A DNA stretch of 49,542 nucleotides from an uncultured Winogradskyella sp. (GTDB lineage Bacteria > Bacteroidota > Bacteroidia > Flavobacteriales > Flavobacteriaceae). Of this stretch, positions 8,980 through 18,042 are shown one piece after another. Location of the stretch: the NCBI GenBank assembly GCA_905480385.1, contig CAJQQC010000030.1:1-49542 (forward strand), given 5' to 3'. The notes beneath the pieces are model-generated. The model did not search any database. It saw only the letters and a program-made list of their open reading frames with translations, and was not told the origin of the DNA. Numbering within the stretch: position 1 is the stretch's first letter; every line of letters starts with the position of its first letter. A program made the position numbers and the translations under genes.

Positions 8980-9052
8980 TTGGCCCACTAGGGATCGAAC
9001 CTAGACTCTTTGGTACCAAAAACCAATGTGTTGCCAGTTACACCATAGGCCA
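8980..9052 (-). tRNA. tRNA-Gln (anticodon TTG)
   Basis: On the minus strand the gene starts TGGCCTATGG and ends TAGTGGGCCAA. A 7-bp acceptor stem (one G-T pair), a D arm, an anticodon arm TTGGT / ACCAA enclosing TTTTGGT (anticodon TTG, reading CAA), and a T arm with GGTTCGATCC are all present. The 3' CCA is not encoded, as is usual in this group, and must be added by the nucleotidyltransferase. It has its own promoter and terminator. Confidence 0.95.
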
Positions 9053-9071
9053 TCATCTCAAAATGAGGGTG

Positions 9072-9101
9072 CAAATTTATAACAAAGTTTTACTTGAACA
9101 A
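9072..9101 (-). promoter_or_regulatory. Promoter of tRNA-Gln
   Basis: On the minus strand TTG (9101-9099), 19 bases, then TAAATTTG (9079-9072). The spacing equals that at rimP, and both boxes are followed by CACC. The box ends 19 bases before the tRNA 5' end. Confidence 0.7.
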
Positions 9102-9204
9102 AAAAAATAAGAAAAATAATCCAAAATACTTAACGTTTGCTTAAAAGTATGATGCTATGTTGTATTTATTAGTAAATTCGTCAGCATCAAAAAGTCTTTG
9201 ATTT

Positions 9205-12200
9205 ATGACCGATTTCAACTTTAAAAAGTGGAACACCATCTTAGGGTGGTTTGTGTTTACAATAGCTGTAATCACTTATGCATTAACAATAGAACCTACC
9301 GTGAGTTTCTGGGATGCAGGAGAATACATTCTTACCTCATCAAAGTTGCAGGTTGGACACCCACCAGGAGCACCATTATTTCAGATGTTAGGTGCTTTTT
9401 TCTCTATGTTTGCTTTAGAGCCATCACAGATTGGCGCACTGCTAAATATGATGAGTGCTGTTTCGAGTGCTTTTACCATTCTTTTTATGTTTTGGACGGT
9501 CACGATTTTATTACGTAAACTCGTAAAATATGATTCAAAAAAAGACGTCGCAAGTAAAGGCATGGCTATACTTGGAAGTGCACTTGTTGGGAGTCTTGCC
9601 TTTACCTTTACAGATTCTTTTTGGTTTAATGCCGTAGAGACTGAAGTTTACGCCATGGCAACTTTGATAATGGCTGTCATGTTCTATCTGGCTTTACGTT
9701 GGGAAGAAGATATGCATAAACCTCGAGGCAATCGTTGGCTAATATTAATTGCCTTTGTTATTGGATTATCTTTTGGTGTTCACTTTATGGGCTTATTGAC
9801 TATCCCAGCGATTGGACTCATATATTACTTTAAGAATTATAAAACGATAACAATTCAGAATTTTATTTTAGCTAATGTTATATCTGCTGCGATATTACTT
9901 TTTATATTTAAATTATTATTACCAAACGCACTACGCTTTTTTGGTTGGATGGAAGTTTTTACGATTAACAACTTTGGCTTGCCATTTCATTCGGGAACCA
10001 TTATTGCAGGATTAATTTTGATTTCTGCATTCTACTATGGGCTTAAATATACCCGTAGAAAAGGTTATACTCATGTTAACACTTTAGTATTGAGTTTACT
10101 TTTTATCTTTATAGGGTTTTCATCTTGGATGATGTTGCCAATTAGAGCAAATGCACATGTAATTATTAATGAAAATGACCCTTCTGATGCTCGTGAACTA
10201 TTAGCGTATTACAATCTAGAGCAATATCCAGAAACACATTTGTTTTACGGACCACAGTTTACTGAACTATATTCTGGTGAGGATGAAGATAATCCTTTTG
10301 TAGACGACAAGAAAAACTACGAAAAAAACGAAGAAACTGGTAAATACGAAATCATTAACGATTGGGAAAATGCCAAACAGAATTACAATTCTGAACATGC
10401 CTCAATACTACCAAGAATGTGGAGTACTGAACATGCTGAAAACTATATGATGTTTACTGGCCTTATTGACTTTAAAATAAAACCAAGATTAGGTTCTGAT
10501 ATATACAAAAGCTACATCAATGGTGGTTATCCAGAAGAAGAAGCTAGTGCAGCTGCAAGTTATCAGATGCAACAGATTAACCAAATGGTAAGTCAATTTA
10601 GACAAGCTGTGGCTGAAGGAAAAGTAGATTATGAAGACTATCATAACTTTTTAAAAGAAAATGCGCAGTCTTGGTTTGATGTAGAAAAACCATCTTTCAT
10701 GGATAATATGGCTTACATGGTACAATATCAATTTGGGTACATGTACTGGCGCTATTTTATGTGGAATTTTACGGGTCGTCAAAATGATATTCAAGGAAAA
10801 TACGACGATTTTAATGGTAATTGGATTTCTGGAATCGAATTTGTTGACAGCTTTCTTCTAGGAATGAATCAAGAGAATTTACCAAGTGATGTCAAAAACA
10901 ATAAAGGAAGAAATACATACTATTTCCTACCATTAATTCTTGGTCTAATTGGATTCTTCTTTTTATTTAATGTCGATAAAAAACGTTTTTGGGTACTTTT
11001 AGTATTCTTTTTACTTACAGGTTTAGCTATTCAATTTTATACAAACATTAGACCTTTTGAGCCTCGTGAACGAGATTATTCAGTAGTTGGTTCTTTTTAT
11101 GTATTTGCAATATGGATTGGATTCGGTGTTTATGCCTTATATGATTTACTGACTAAACAAGCTAAAAAAAGTGCTATACCTGTTACTGCAATAACTTTAG
11201 CTTGCTTAATAGCTGTTCCCGGAATTTTAGCAGCCAATAATTGGGATGATCATGACCGTTCTGGCAAGTATACTGCCAATGCCATGGCACGTAAATATTT
11301 AGAGTCTTGTGCCCCAAATGCTATACTATTTACGATTGGAGACAATGATTCTTTCCCCTTATGGTATTTACAAGAGATTGAAGGTGTACGAACAGATGTC
11401 CGTGTTGTTAATACAAGTTTATTTCAAACAGCATGGTATATAGACCAAATGAAACGTAAAGCATATTCTAGCGATCCAATCCCATCACAACTAAGTCATA
11501 GACAGTACAGAGACGGAACTCGCGATTATACTTTTTATAGAGAAATCAATGAACGTATTGCTAAAGACACTTTAGATATAAAAACTTTTATGAATTTTGT
11601 TGGTGATGATAACCCTAAACAAAAGCTAAAATATTTAGTAACCTCTCAAGGAGAAGACCCAGAGCGTTACCCAACCTATTTCCTTAACTCTAATTATTAT
11701 CCGTCAAGAAACATTAGAGTTCCTGTTGATAAAGCTACTGTTCTTAAAAACGGTATTGTTAGTGCAAAAGATGCCGATAAAATTGAGCAGTTTTTAGATG
11801 TAAAAGTATCTGGAAGCGCTCTATATAAGAATCGTCTATTAATGCTAGATATTATTGCGAATAACAACTGGGAACGTCCAATCTACTTTAGTGGTGGCGC
11901 TTTTGCTGACGAAGATTACATCTGGATGAAAGATTACCTTCAACTTGATGGTTTATGCTACAAGCTGGTACCTATTAAAACGCCTGTAGATAAAGCAAAT
12001 CCTTTTGATATGGGACGTGTTGACCCTGACTTAATGTATAACCTAGTGAAATCTTGGGATTGGGGCGGAAGCGGTAATGACATTTATTACGATGTCGAAA
12101 CTCGTAAAAATGGTATTACCTATCGTGGAAACATTGCAAGGCTCATTGAATCTCTTTTAGATGAAAAGCAACTGGATAAAGCTGAAGAAATGGCGGATTT

Positions 12201-12627
12201 GGCGATGGAAAAAATGCCTGTTGATGATTTTGGATATTACACACTTTTAGAGCCTTATATTTCTACTTATTTTGAAGTTGGTGCAGATAATAAAGCTAAA
12301 AAACTGTATATGGATGTCGCAAAAAAATATCAAGAAAACCTTGTATACTATAGTGGACAAGATGTAAGTACTCAAGCCGATATTATTGATGAAATATTTA
12401 CTGACATACAAAAATACCGTTCGCTAGTTGATGCACTTGTGGCCTATGGAGATAGAGATTTTGCTTTAGAACAAACAAAAACTTTTAATGAGTATTTAAG
12501 TTTATTTGGACCTTTAATGGGTGACGAAGAATTATCTGAAGAACCAGAAGCAGATATTAATGAACTTTTAAAAGATGGCGAAGATATAAATGCCATTATA
12601 CCAGCTGAAGACGATAGCACAAACTAA
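9205..12627 (+). CDS. DUF2723 / GT117 family membrane protein (TMEM260-like)
   Basis: The product is 1140 residues. It starts with a DUF2723 domain: early helices, the motif EPTVSFWDAGEYILTSSKLQ with an acidic pair, then HPPGAPLFQMLG, and about a dozen membrane helices across roughly the first 660 residues, with a large extracytoplasmic loop (about 320-560). The C-terminal part from about 700 is soluble, with helical TPR-like repeats from about 980. This family is related to eukaryotic TMEM260, a protein O-mannosyltransferase, and is listed as glycosyltransferase family 117. Bacteroidota O-glycosylate exported proteins, so a role in protein glycosylation is plausible but not shown here. The deacetylase gene begins at the base after its stop codon, so they are coupled. 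Confidence 0.85.
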   Translation: MTDFNFKKWNTILGWFVFTIAVITYALTIEPTVSFWDAGEYILTSSKLQVGHPPGAPLFQMLGAFFSMFALEPSQIGALLNMMSAVSSAFTILFMFWTVTILLRKLVKYDSKKDVASKGMAILGSALVGSLAFTFTDSFWFNAVETEVYAMATLIMAVMFYLALRWEEDMHKPRGNRWLILIAFVIGLSFGVHFMGLLTIPAIGLIYYFKNYKTITIQNFILANVISAAILLFIFKLLLPNALRFFGWMEVFTINNFGLPFHSGTIIAGLILISAFYYGLKYTRRKGYTHVNTLVLSLLFIFIGFSSWMMLPIRANAHVIINENDPSDARELLAYYNLEQYPETHLFYGPQFTELYSGEDEDNPFVDDKKNYEKNEETGKYEIINDWENAKQNYNSEHASILPRMWSTEHAENYMMFTGLIDFKIKPRLGSDIYKSYINGGYPEEEASAAASYQMQQINQMVSQFRQAVAEGKVDYEDYHNFLKENAQSWFDVEKPSFMDNMAYMVQYQFGYMYWRYFMWNFTGRQNDIQGKYDDFNGNWISGIEFVDSFLLGMNQENLPSDVKNNKGRNTYYFLPLILGLIGFFFLFNVDKKRFWVLLVFFLLTGLAIQFYTNIRPFEPRERDYSVVGSFYVFAIWIGFGVYALYDLLTKQAKKSAIPVTAITLACLIAVPGILAANNWDDHDRSGKYTANAMARKYLESCAPNAILFTIGDNDSFPLWYLQEIEGVRTDVRVVNTSLFQTAWYIDQMKRKAYSSDPIPSQLSHRQYRDGTRDYTFYREINERIAKDTLDIKTFMNFVGDDNPKQKLKYLVTSQGEDPERYPTYFLNSNYYPSRNIRVPVDKATVLKNGIVSAKDADKIEQFLDVKVSGSALYKNRLLMLDIIANNNWERPIYFSGGAFADEDYIWMKDYLQLDGLCYKLVPIKTPVDKANPFDMGRVDPDLMYNLVKSWDWGGSGNDIYYDVETRKNGITYRGNIARLIESLLDEKQLDKAEEMADLAMEKMPVDDFGYYTLLEPYISTYFEVGADNKAKKLYMDVAKKYQENLVYYSGQDVSTQADIIDEIFTDIQKYRSLVDALVAYGDRDFALEQTKTFNEYLSLFGPLMGDEELSEEPEADINELLKDGEDINAIIPAEDDSTN

Positions 12628-13266
12628 ATGAAATTGATTCCTGCAAAAACACCAAGTTTTGTAAAATCATTATTTACAAATTTTACTTGGAATATTGACA
12701 CCAAAAAGCAGGAATTATATCTCACATTCGATGATGGTCCAACACCCAAAATCACCCCTTGGGTTTTAGAACAATTGAAAACTTATAATGCAAAAGCAAC
12801 CTTTTTTTGTATCGGTAGTAATGTAGAAAAGCATCCCGAAATCCTTAAATCTATCATAGACGAAGGGCATACAATTGGTAACCATACTTATAATCACCTT
12901 AAAGGTTGGAAGCATAAAACAAAAGATTACTTAGTCGATGTCGAATTGGCGCAAAAGGCTATTAATAAAATATCTTTATCAAATAGTAAATTATTCCGAC
13001 CTCCATATGGAAAATTTAAAACCAAACAAGCCAAACAACTTCAAAAATCAGACTATAAAATTGTAATGTGGGATGTATTGTCTTTTGATTGGGATGTCGC
13101 AGTATCTCAAAAAGAATGTCTTGATAATATTATAAACTCCACAAATGAGGGGAGTATTATTGTAATGCACGATAGTCTAAAAGCGGAGCAAAATTTAAAG
13201 TATGTAATACCTAAAGTTTTGGAATATTATTCTGAAAAAGGGTTTGAGTTTAAAGCATTAGCCTAA
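12628..13266 (+). CDS. Polysaccharide deacetylase (NodB homology domain)
   Basis: The 212-residue protein shows the full set of carbohydrate esterase family 4 motifs: LTFDDGPTP (catalytic Asp and metal Asp), GNHTYNH (metal histidines), RPPYGKF, WDVLSFDWD and IIVMHDS. It would remove N- or O-acetyl groups from a polysaccharide or peptidoglycan in a metal-dependent way; the substrate cannot be told. No clear signal peptide is visible, so it may act in the cytoplasm or leave by another route. The start follows the stop of the GT117 gene with no gap, which implies translational coupling. Its last four bases overlap the end of the convergent thioredoxin-like gene. Confidence 0.92.
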   Translation: MKLIPAKTPSFVKSLFTNFTWNIDTKKQELYLTFDDGPTPKITPWVLEQLKTYNAKATFFCIGSNVEKHPEILKSIIDEGHTIGNHTYNHLKGWKHKTKDYLVDVELAQKAINKISLSNSKLFRPPYGKFKTKQAKQLQKSDYKIVMWDVLSFDWDVAVSQKECLDNIINSTNEGSIIVMHDSLKAEQNLKYVIPKVLEYYSEKGFEFKALA

Positions 13267-13559
13267 ACATACTCCTGAATAATACCAATCAATGTATTGG
13301 CATCTTGCTCACCGCTGTGGCGCCATTTCATTTCGCCATTTTTGTAGATAATAAGTGTTGGCAAACCTTTGACACGTAAAGCTTCGGCAAGTTCTTGATT
13401 TTTTTCTACATCGATTTTTATGACTTTAGCTTTATCACCAAGTGCAGCTGCTACATCTCTAAGTACGGGATGCATCGCTGTAGACTGTTCGTTAAATTCT
13501 GTGAAGAAGTCTAGTAGCACAGGTTTGTCTACATCTATAAGCTCTCCAAATTTTGACAT
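13263..13559 (-). CDS. Thioredoxin-fold protein without cysteines
   Basis: The product is 98 residues and spans a whole thioredoxin domain: KPVLLDFFTEF (strand 2), then the active-site loop, KVIKIDVEKNQELAEALRV, and KGLPTLIIYKNGE with the cis-proline in place. Where thioredoxins have WCGPC, this protein has FNEQS (22-26), and it has no Cys at all. It therefore cannot catalyse dithiol exchange. It may act as a binding or chaperone-like protein, or as a subunit of another complex. It lies downstream of the metallophosphoesterase gene on the same strand, 59 bases away. The fold call is firm; the function is unknown. Confidence 0.85.
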   Translation of the reverse strand: MSKFGELIDVDKPVLLDFFTEFNEQSTAMHPVLRDVAAALGDKAKVIKIDVEKNQELAEALRVKGLPTLIIYKNGEMKWRHSGEQDANTLIGIIQEYV

Positions 13560-13618
13560 AACGCTTTAAATTTCAGTTTTATAAATATACAAAAATTGCA
13601 TTTATATTAACTTTTACA

Positions 13619-14866
13619 TTAAACTGCATTTTTAGACGTGCCTTTCTTCAATTCAATTACGGTAATCTCTGGCCATATTCCAACACGTCCCGGAAAAGCT
13701 AAATAGCCAAAACCACGGTTGACATTAATGTACTGACCAAGTTCTTCATAGATACCAGCCCAACGCTTGTAACGCCATTTTACTGGACTCCATTTAAACC
13801 AACCAGGTATCTCAATTCCAAACTGCATGCCATGTGTATGACCGCTTAAGGTTAGGTGATAATGGTAATCATCATTAACAACCTCAGCATCCCAATGGCT
13901 TGGGTCATGACTCATTAAAATTTTAAAATCTTTTTCGTCTACTTGGGCTTTTGCTTTTTGCAAATCACCTGCTTTTTTAAAACCACCTTTGCCCCAATTT
14001 TCGACACCAATTAAGGCTATACGTTCTCCGTTTTTTTCTATGAATCTATTTTCATTCAATAACACATCAAAACCTATATCTTTTTGTAAGACTTTTAAAT
14101 CCTCAAGATTTTGTTGTTTTTCGTCTTCAGAATTCCATCGGATATAATCACCATAATCATGATTTCCTAGAATTGAAAACATGCCATCTTTTGCTTTTAA
14201 CTCATTAAAAACAGAAACATAAGGCTCTAATTCTGTGGCTTTATTATTCACCATATCACCAGTAAATAATATCACATCGCTTTGCTGTTCGTTTATTAAA
14301 TCTACAGCATATTTCACCTTTTCTATATTATCAAAACTCCCAGAATGAATATCACTAATCTGGGTGAGTTTATAGCCATCGAAAGCTTCTGGTAAGTCTT
14401 CAAAATGAAGTACATATTTTAGAACCTTAAAGTTATATTTGCCTTTGTACATACCATAAAGAATGGATGTAAAAGGAATAGCCGCTAAACCTAAAGCTAT
14501 CTGACTTATAAATTTTCGTCTTGCTGGGAAATGTTTCACGCTATCGCCATTTTCGCTACTTTGCATAAAATAACTGTATATACCTTGAGGTACTCTAAAT
14601 ACATCCTCTGTAAACATAACAGCAATAAGAAGAAGTTTGGGAACTACCATAGCTATAAGAAAACCAACAGCTAAAGAGTTGCTTGGAGAAAAACCATCAC
14701 TACGGGTAAAACCATAAAACTGATAAACAAAATTACCTATAACTACTATTGTAAAAATCCAATACAATGCATACCACCAATTACTTTTTGTAATTGTGCG
14801 TAAGGATTGAAATGCGTAATAATCTGCAATCGCAATAACAAGAATAAATAAAAACCAGCGAATCAT
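13619..14866 (-). CDS. Membrane-anchored metallophosphoesterase
   Basis: The 415-residue protein has three or four membrane helices in the first 130 residues, followed by a calcineurin-like phosphoesterase domain with the metal-binding series TQISDIHSGSF, FTGDMVNN, ILGNHDYGDY, MSHDPSHWD and LSGHTHGMQFG. This architecture matches the YkuE/YaeI branch, some of which act on lipid-linked phosphoesters such as UDP-2,3-diacylglucosamine. The exact substrate is not clear. It begins 42 bases after the beta-mannosidase stop and has its own promoter candidate, so it may be only partly linked to the N-glycan operon. Confidence 0.88.
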   Translation of the reverse strand: MIRWFLFILVIAIADYYAFQSLRTITKSNWWYALYWIFTIVVIGNFVYQFYGFTRSDGFSPSNSLAVGFLIAMVVPKLLLIAVMFTEDVFRVPQGIYSYFMQSSENGDSVKHFPARRKFISQIALGLAAIPFTSILYGMYKGKYNFKVLKYVLHFEDLPEAFDGYKLTQISDIHSGSFDNIEKVKYAVDLINEQQSDVILFTGDMVNNKATELEPYVSVFNELKAKDGMFSILGNHDYGDYIRWNSEDEKQQNLEDLKVLQKDIGFDVLLNENRFIEKNGERIALIGVENWGKGGFKKAGDLQKAKAQVDEKDFKILMSHDPSHWDAEVVNDDYHYHLTLSGHTHGMQFGIEIPGWFKWSPVKWRYKRWAGIYEELGQYINVNRGFGYLAFPGRVGIWPEITVIELKKGTSKNAV

Positions 14867-14883
14867 ATTAGAATTTTAATATT

Positions 14884-14891
14884 CAAATTTA
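14884..14891 (-). promoter_or_regulatory. Candidate -7 element for the metallophosphoesterase gene
   Basis: The minus strand reads TAAATTTG, 17 bases before the start codon. A TTG exists upstream, but at 25 bases, longer than usual. Confidence 0.4.
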
Positions 14892-14908
14892 CAAAGACAA
14901 CTACCGAC

Positions 14909-17362
14909 TTATCTTACAAAACTGTTAAAGCTTTTGAGTTGTAAATCTTGAAACTTATCTGAGTCTGTGTTGAAGTGAATATTATAAGTTTCGTTTGGAA
15001 GCATATTAAAGAAATTATCTGAGAAATCCCCTTTTTGATTTGTAGATAAAAAAACGTCTTTTTGGAATGTTGAACTTGTCAATTCTATAGAAAAACCATT
15101 AGTCATTTTAATTATTTTTTGTTGAATTTTCGACTCTATTAGTTGTAAGTCCTTCGGTTTTACAAAATAGAAAAATGATGTTTTATTATTAAAGTTTGAA
15201 ACCAGTACTACTTTATTTTTGTTGAAGTTTAAGGATTTTAAATCTAATATATTTTTTATTGAACTTGAATTTTCTTCAACTTGAATAGCTTTATAATCAC
15301 GCCATATAATATTTCCATTGAAGTCCATGATTTTTAAACTTAATTCACCTGTATTTATAGTAAGATTATCGTTAACAACCCATGTTGTTAATGTGTCATT
15401 TTCAACTTTTGAAGTCACTAAAACATCCTGAAAACTATTCTTTGCCTTATAATGTAACGCTTTCCAATTACCGAAATAATCAATACTACTCCATGATACG
15501 GATGGCCAACAGTCATTAAGTTGCCAGTATAAAGTTCCCATATTATAGGGTTTAGCGCGTCGCTGTGCTTCAATGCCTATTGCAATGCCGTAAGCTTGCA
15601 ATAGCTGACTCATGTACACATAATCTTCGGCATTAGCTGGCACAGGAAAATCACGTTTCATGTACTCATTTATTAATTGAAATCCTCTCATATGCTTTTG
15701 ATGATTTTTAAACTTATCTGAGGAAATTTCTATACTATCATTTTGATTTATATATCGAATCGTTTCGTAACTCGGTAAAGACTGAAACCCAAACTCACTC
15801 ATAAATCGTGGTACGTTTTCCTCAAGATGCTCAAACGGATATGCATCATGCCAAATCCACCAATCATGAGCATCACCTTCCGCCTTATATTTGAGATTTC
15901 CACGTCCATATTTAGGAGAGCTTTCCCAATAGTCGGTGTCCGTTAATTGTAAAACTGTATTTGGTAAAATAGAATCAAAAACCTTAAGGTAATTACTCCA
16001 TATTTCATCCTTTTCTTCTTCACTTCTATTGGCTTGCCAACCCCAACGATGCCAACCTTCTGAGTTTTCGTTATTACCACACCATAATGCAATTGAAGCA
16101 TGGTTTCGTAGTCGCTTTACATTACCAACAGCTTCTTGTTTTAAATTTTCTAAAAAGTCATCATCGCCAGGATACATAGCACATGCAAACATAAAATCTT
16201 GCCAAATGAGTATGCCTTTTTCATCACATAAATCGTAAAAAATATCATTCTCATAAATACCGCCACCCCAAACACGAAGCATATTCATATTGGCATCAAC
16301 CACATCACTTAATAATTTCTCATAATCTGTATCTGTGACTCTATTCTGAAAACTATTTTGTGGGATATAATTAGCGCCTTTTGCATATACTGGTTGACCA
16401 TTAACTTTAAAATAGAAACTCTCTCCGATACTGTCTTTTTGGGTAACCAATTCAATATCTCTGATGCCATATTTTGTAGATACACTGTCTAATATCTTTT
16501 TACCGTCTTTGATCACAACTTTGATATCATACAAGTAAGGTTCGCCTATATTATGAGGCCACCATAGTTTTGGATTCACTATTGAAATAGGAATCTCTGG
16601 TTTTTCTGGTTGCACTGGGCTTAATTTTCCATTAACATAAACCTCATAGTCTATAGAATTCTCTAACTGATTAAAGTTTTCTATTACGACTCTTAAAGAT
16701 GCTATTGAATCATTTAATTGATTTTGAATAATATTAATATCTTCAATCCTAAAATCATTCCAACCAACCAAATTTATCGGTCGCCAAATACCACTTGTAT
16801 TTAATTTTGGTCCCCAATCCCAACCGTATTGAAATTGTGCTTTTCGGGTAAAAATGCGTTCACCTTCTGGGAGCTCGTAATTTAATTTTAGCTTCTCTAT
16901 TTCTTCTTGTTTTGATGTCGATTCAAATAGTATTCGTAATTCGTTTTTAAGTTTTAAAAGTGGTTTTACATCAGCCTCAAAAGCTCTAAAGGCGTTGTTA
17001 GTTTTTAGAATTAAACTGTCATTTAAATATACTGAAGCGTATGTGTCTAAGCCTTCAAAACTGAGTTCTAAATTCTTTTTCTTTAATATTTCTTCTTCGA
17101 CTGAAAATGTAGTCTTGTATTCCCAATCTGCTTGCGATACCCATTGGACTTCTTTTTCATTATCTCCAATAAATGGGTCTTCTATTAACTCGTTTTCTAG
17201 CAAATCTGAAAACACGTTACCGGGAACGGTTGCCGATTTCCAAACAGAATCCGTTGCTTTTTTAAATTGCCAATTATTATGTAATTCGATTGTGACTGGT
17301 ACATCATGTTTTGGCTGACAACTGAAAATGCACATAATTAAAAGAAGAAAACTAAATCGCAT
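14909..17362 (-). CDS. Beta-mannosidase, glycoside hydrolase family 2, lipoprotein
   Basis: From the ATG at 17362 the product is 817 residues with a lipoprotein signal MRFSFLLLIMCIFSC. A longer frame is open to 17425, but it would bury the signal and run deep into cutC. The GH2 sugar-binding domain (NWQFKKATDSVWKSATVPGN) comes first, then the Ig-like domain and the TIM barrel with WCGNNE (acid/base Glu432) and MSEFGFQ (nucleophile Glu523). It should release the beta-1,4-linked mannose of the N-glycan core or of mannan. Its start overlaps the end of cutC by 11 bases, so the two are one transcription unit with the GH20 gene. The lipoprotein signal suggests action in the periplasm or at the outer membrane. 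Confidence 0.93.
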   Translation of the reverse strand: MRFSFLLLIMCIFSCQPKHDVPVTIELHNNWQFKKATDSVWKSATVPGNVFSDLLENELIEDPFIGDNEKEVQWVSQADWEYKTTFSVEEEILKKKNLELSFEGLDTYASVYLNDSLILKTNNAFRAFEADVKPLLKLKNELRILFESTSKQEEIEKLKLNYELPEGERIFTRKAQFQYGWDWGPKLNTSGIWRPINLVGWNDFRIEDINIIQNQLNDSIASLRVVIENFNQLENSIDYEVYVNGKLSPVQPEKPEIPISIVNPKLWWPHNIGEPYLYDIKVVIKDGKKILDSVSTKYGIRDIELVTQKDSIGESFYFKVNGQPVYAKGANYIPQNSFQNRVTDTDYEKLLSDVVDANMNMLRVWGGGIYENDIFYDLCDEKGILIWQDFMFACAMYPGDDDFLENLKQEAVGNVKRLRNHASIALWCGNNENSEGWHRWGWQANRSEEEKDEIWSNYLKVFDSILPNTVLQLTDTDYWESSPKYGRGNLKYKAEGDAHDWWIWHDAYPFEHLEENVPRFMSEFGFQSLPSYETIRYINQNDSIEISSDKFKNHQKHMRGFQLINEYMKRDFPVPANAEDYVYMSQLLQAYGIAIGIEAQRRAKPYNMGTLYWQLNDCWPSVSWSSIDYFGNWKALHYKAKNSFQDVLVTSKVENDTLTTWVVNDNLTINTGELSLKIMDFNGNIIWRDYKAIQVEENSSSIKNILDLKSLNFNKNKVVLVSNFNNKTSFFYFVKPKDLQLIESKIQQKIIKMTNGFSIELTSSTFQKDVFLSTNQKGDFSDNFFNMLPNETYNIHFNTDSDKFQDLQLKSFNSFVR

Positions 17363-18041
17363 CGAGTATGTCTTTAATTGTATTGGTATCTGAAACGGTT
17401 TGTGGTAAACAAAATAAAGAATCATCTTGGTTTATTGTTATAGAAGCAGAAGCATGAATTTCTTTTAATCCTGCTTCTTTAAACTTGACGGCATTTTGAG
17501 CGTTAATACCACCACCAGGTAAAATGGTGATTTTACCGTTTGCGATTTCATTCAATTTTTTTAGTAAACTCAAACCTTCTTCTGCTGATGGTTTTTGCCC
17601 TGAGGTTAACACACGCTCAACACCTAAATTGATTAATTGCTCTAATGCTTCTTTAGGATTAGCAACCTCATCAAGAGCACGGTGAAATGTAAATGATAAC
17701 GGTTTTGAAAGCTCTATCAATTCTTTTGTTCTTTTTATATCAATAGATTTATCTGAATTTAAAACACCTGAAACAATTCCAGAGCAACCCAAATCTTTAC
17801 TGATTTGAATGTCTTTTTTCATGATTTCAAACTCCAAATCAGAATACACAAAATTTCCACTTCTGGGTCTAATTAAAACAAAAACTTGGATGTCTAAATT
17901 TTCAATCACTTGTTTTAATAAACCATAAGATGGTGTGACACCACCAACTGACAACTCTTGACATAACTCAATACGTTGTAATCCTGCGTCGCAGGCGTTT
18001 TTTGCAGATTGATAAGAATTGGCGCAGACTTCCAACAACAT
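17352..18041 (-). CDS. cutC: CutC family protein
   Basis: The 229-residue protein covers the whole CutC TIM-barrel family: MLLEVCANSYQSAKNACDAG at the start, RIELCQELSVGGVTPSYG, FVLIRPRSGNFVYSD, FTFHRALDEV, ERVLTSGQKPSAEEG and LPGGGINAQN. It was named for copper homeostasis in E. coli, but a direct copper role has been disputed. It is cytoplasmic, with no signal peptide. Here it starts 1 base after the GH20 stop and overlaps the beta-mannosidase start, so it is locked inside a glycan-degrading operon. That context suggests a job in sugar metabolism; this is inference. Confidence 0.93.
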   Translation of the reverse strand: MLLEVCANSYQSAKNACDAGLQRIELCQELSVGGVTPSYGLLKQVIENLDIQVFVLIRPRSGNFVYSDLEFEIMKKDIQISKDLGCSGIVSGVLNSDKSIDIKRTKELIELSKPLSFTFHRALDEVANPKEALEQLINLGVERVLTSGQKPSAEEGLSLLKKLNEIANGKITILPGGGINAQNAVKFKEAGLKEIHASASITINQDDSLFCLPQTVSDTNTIKDILDAI

Positions 18042-18042
18042 A

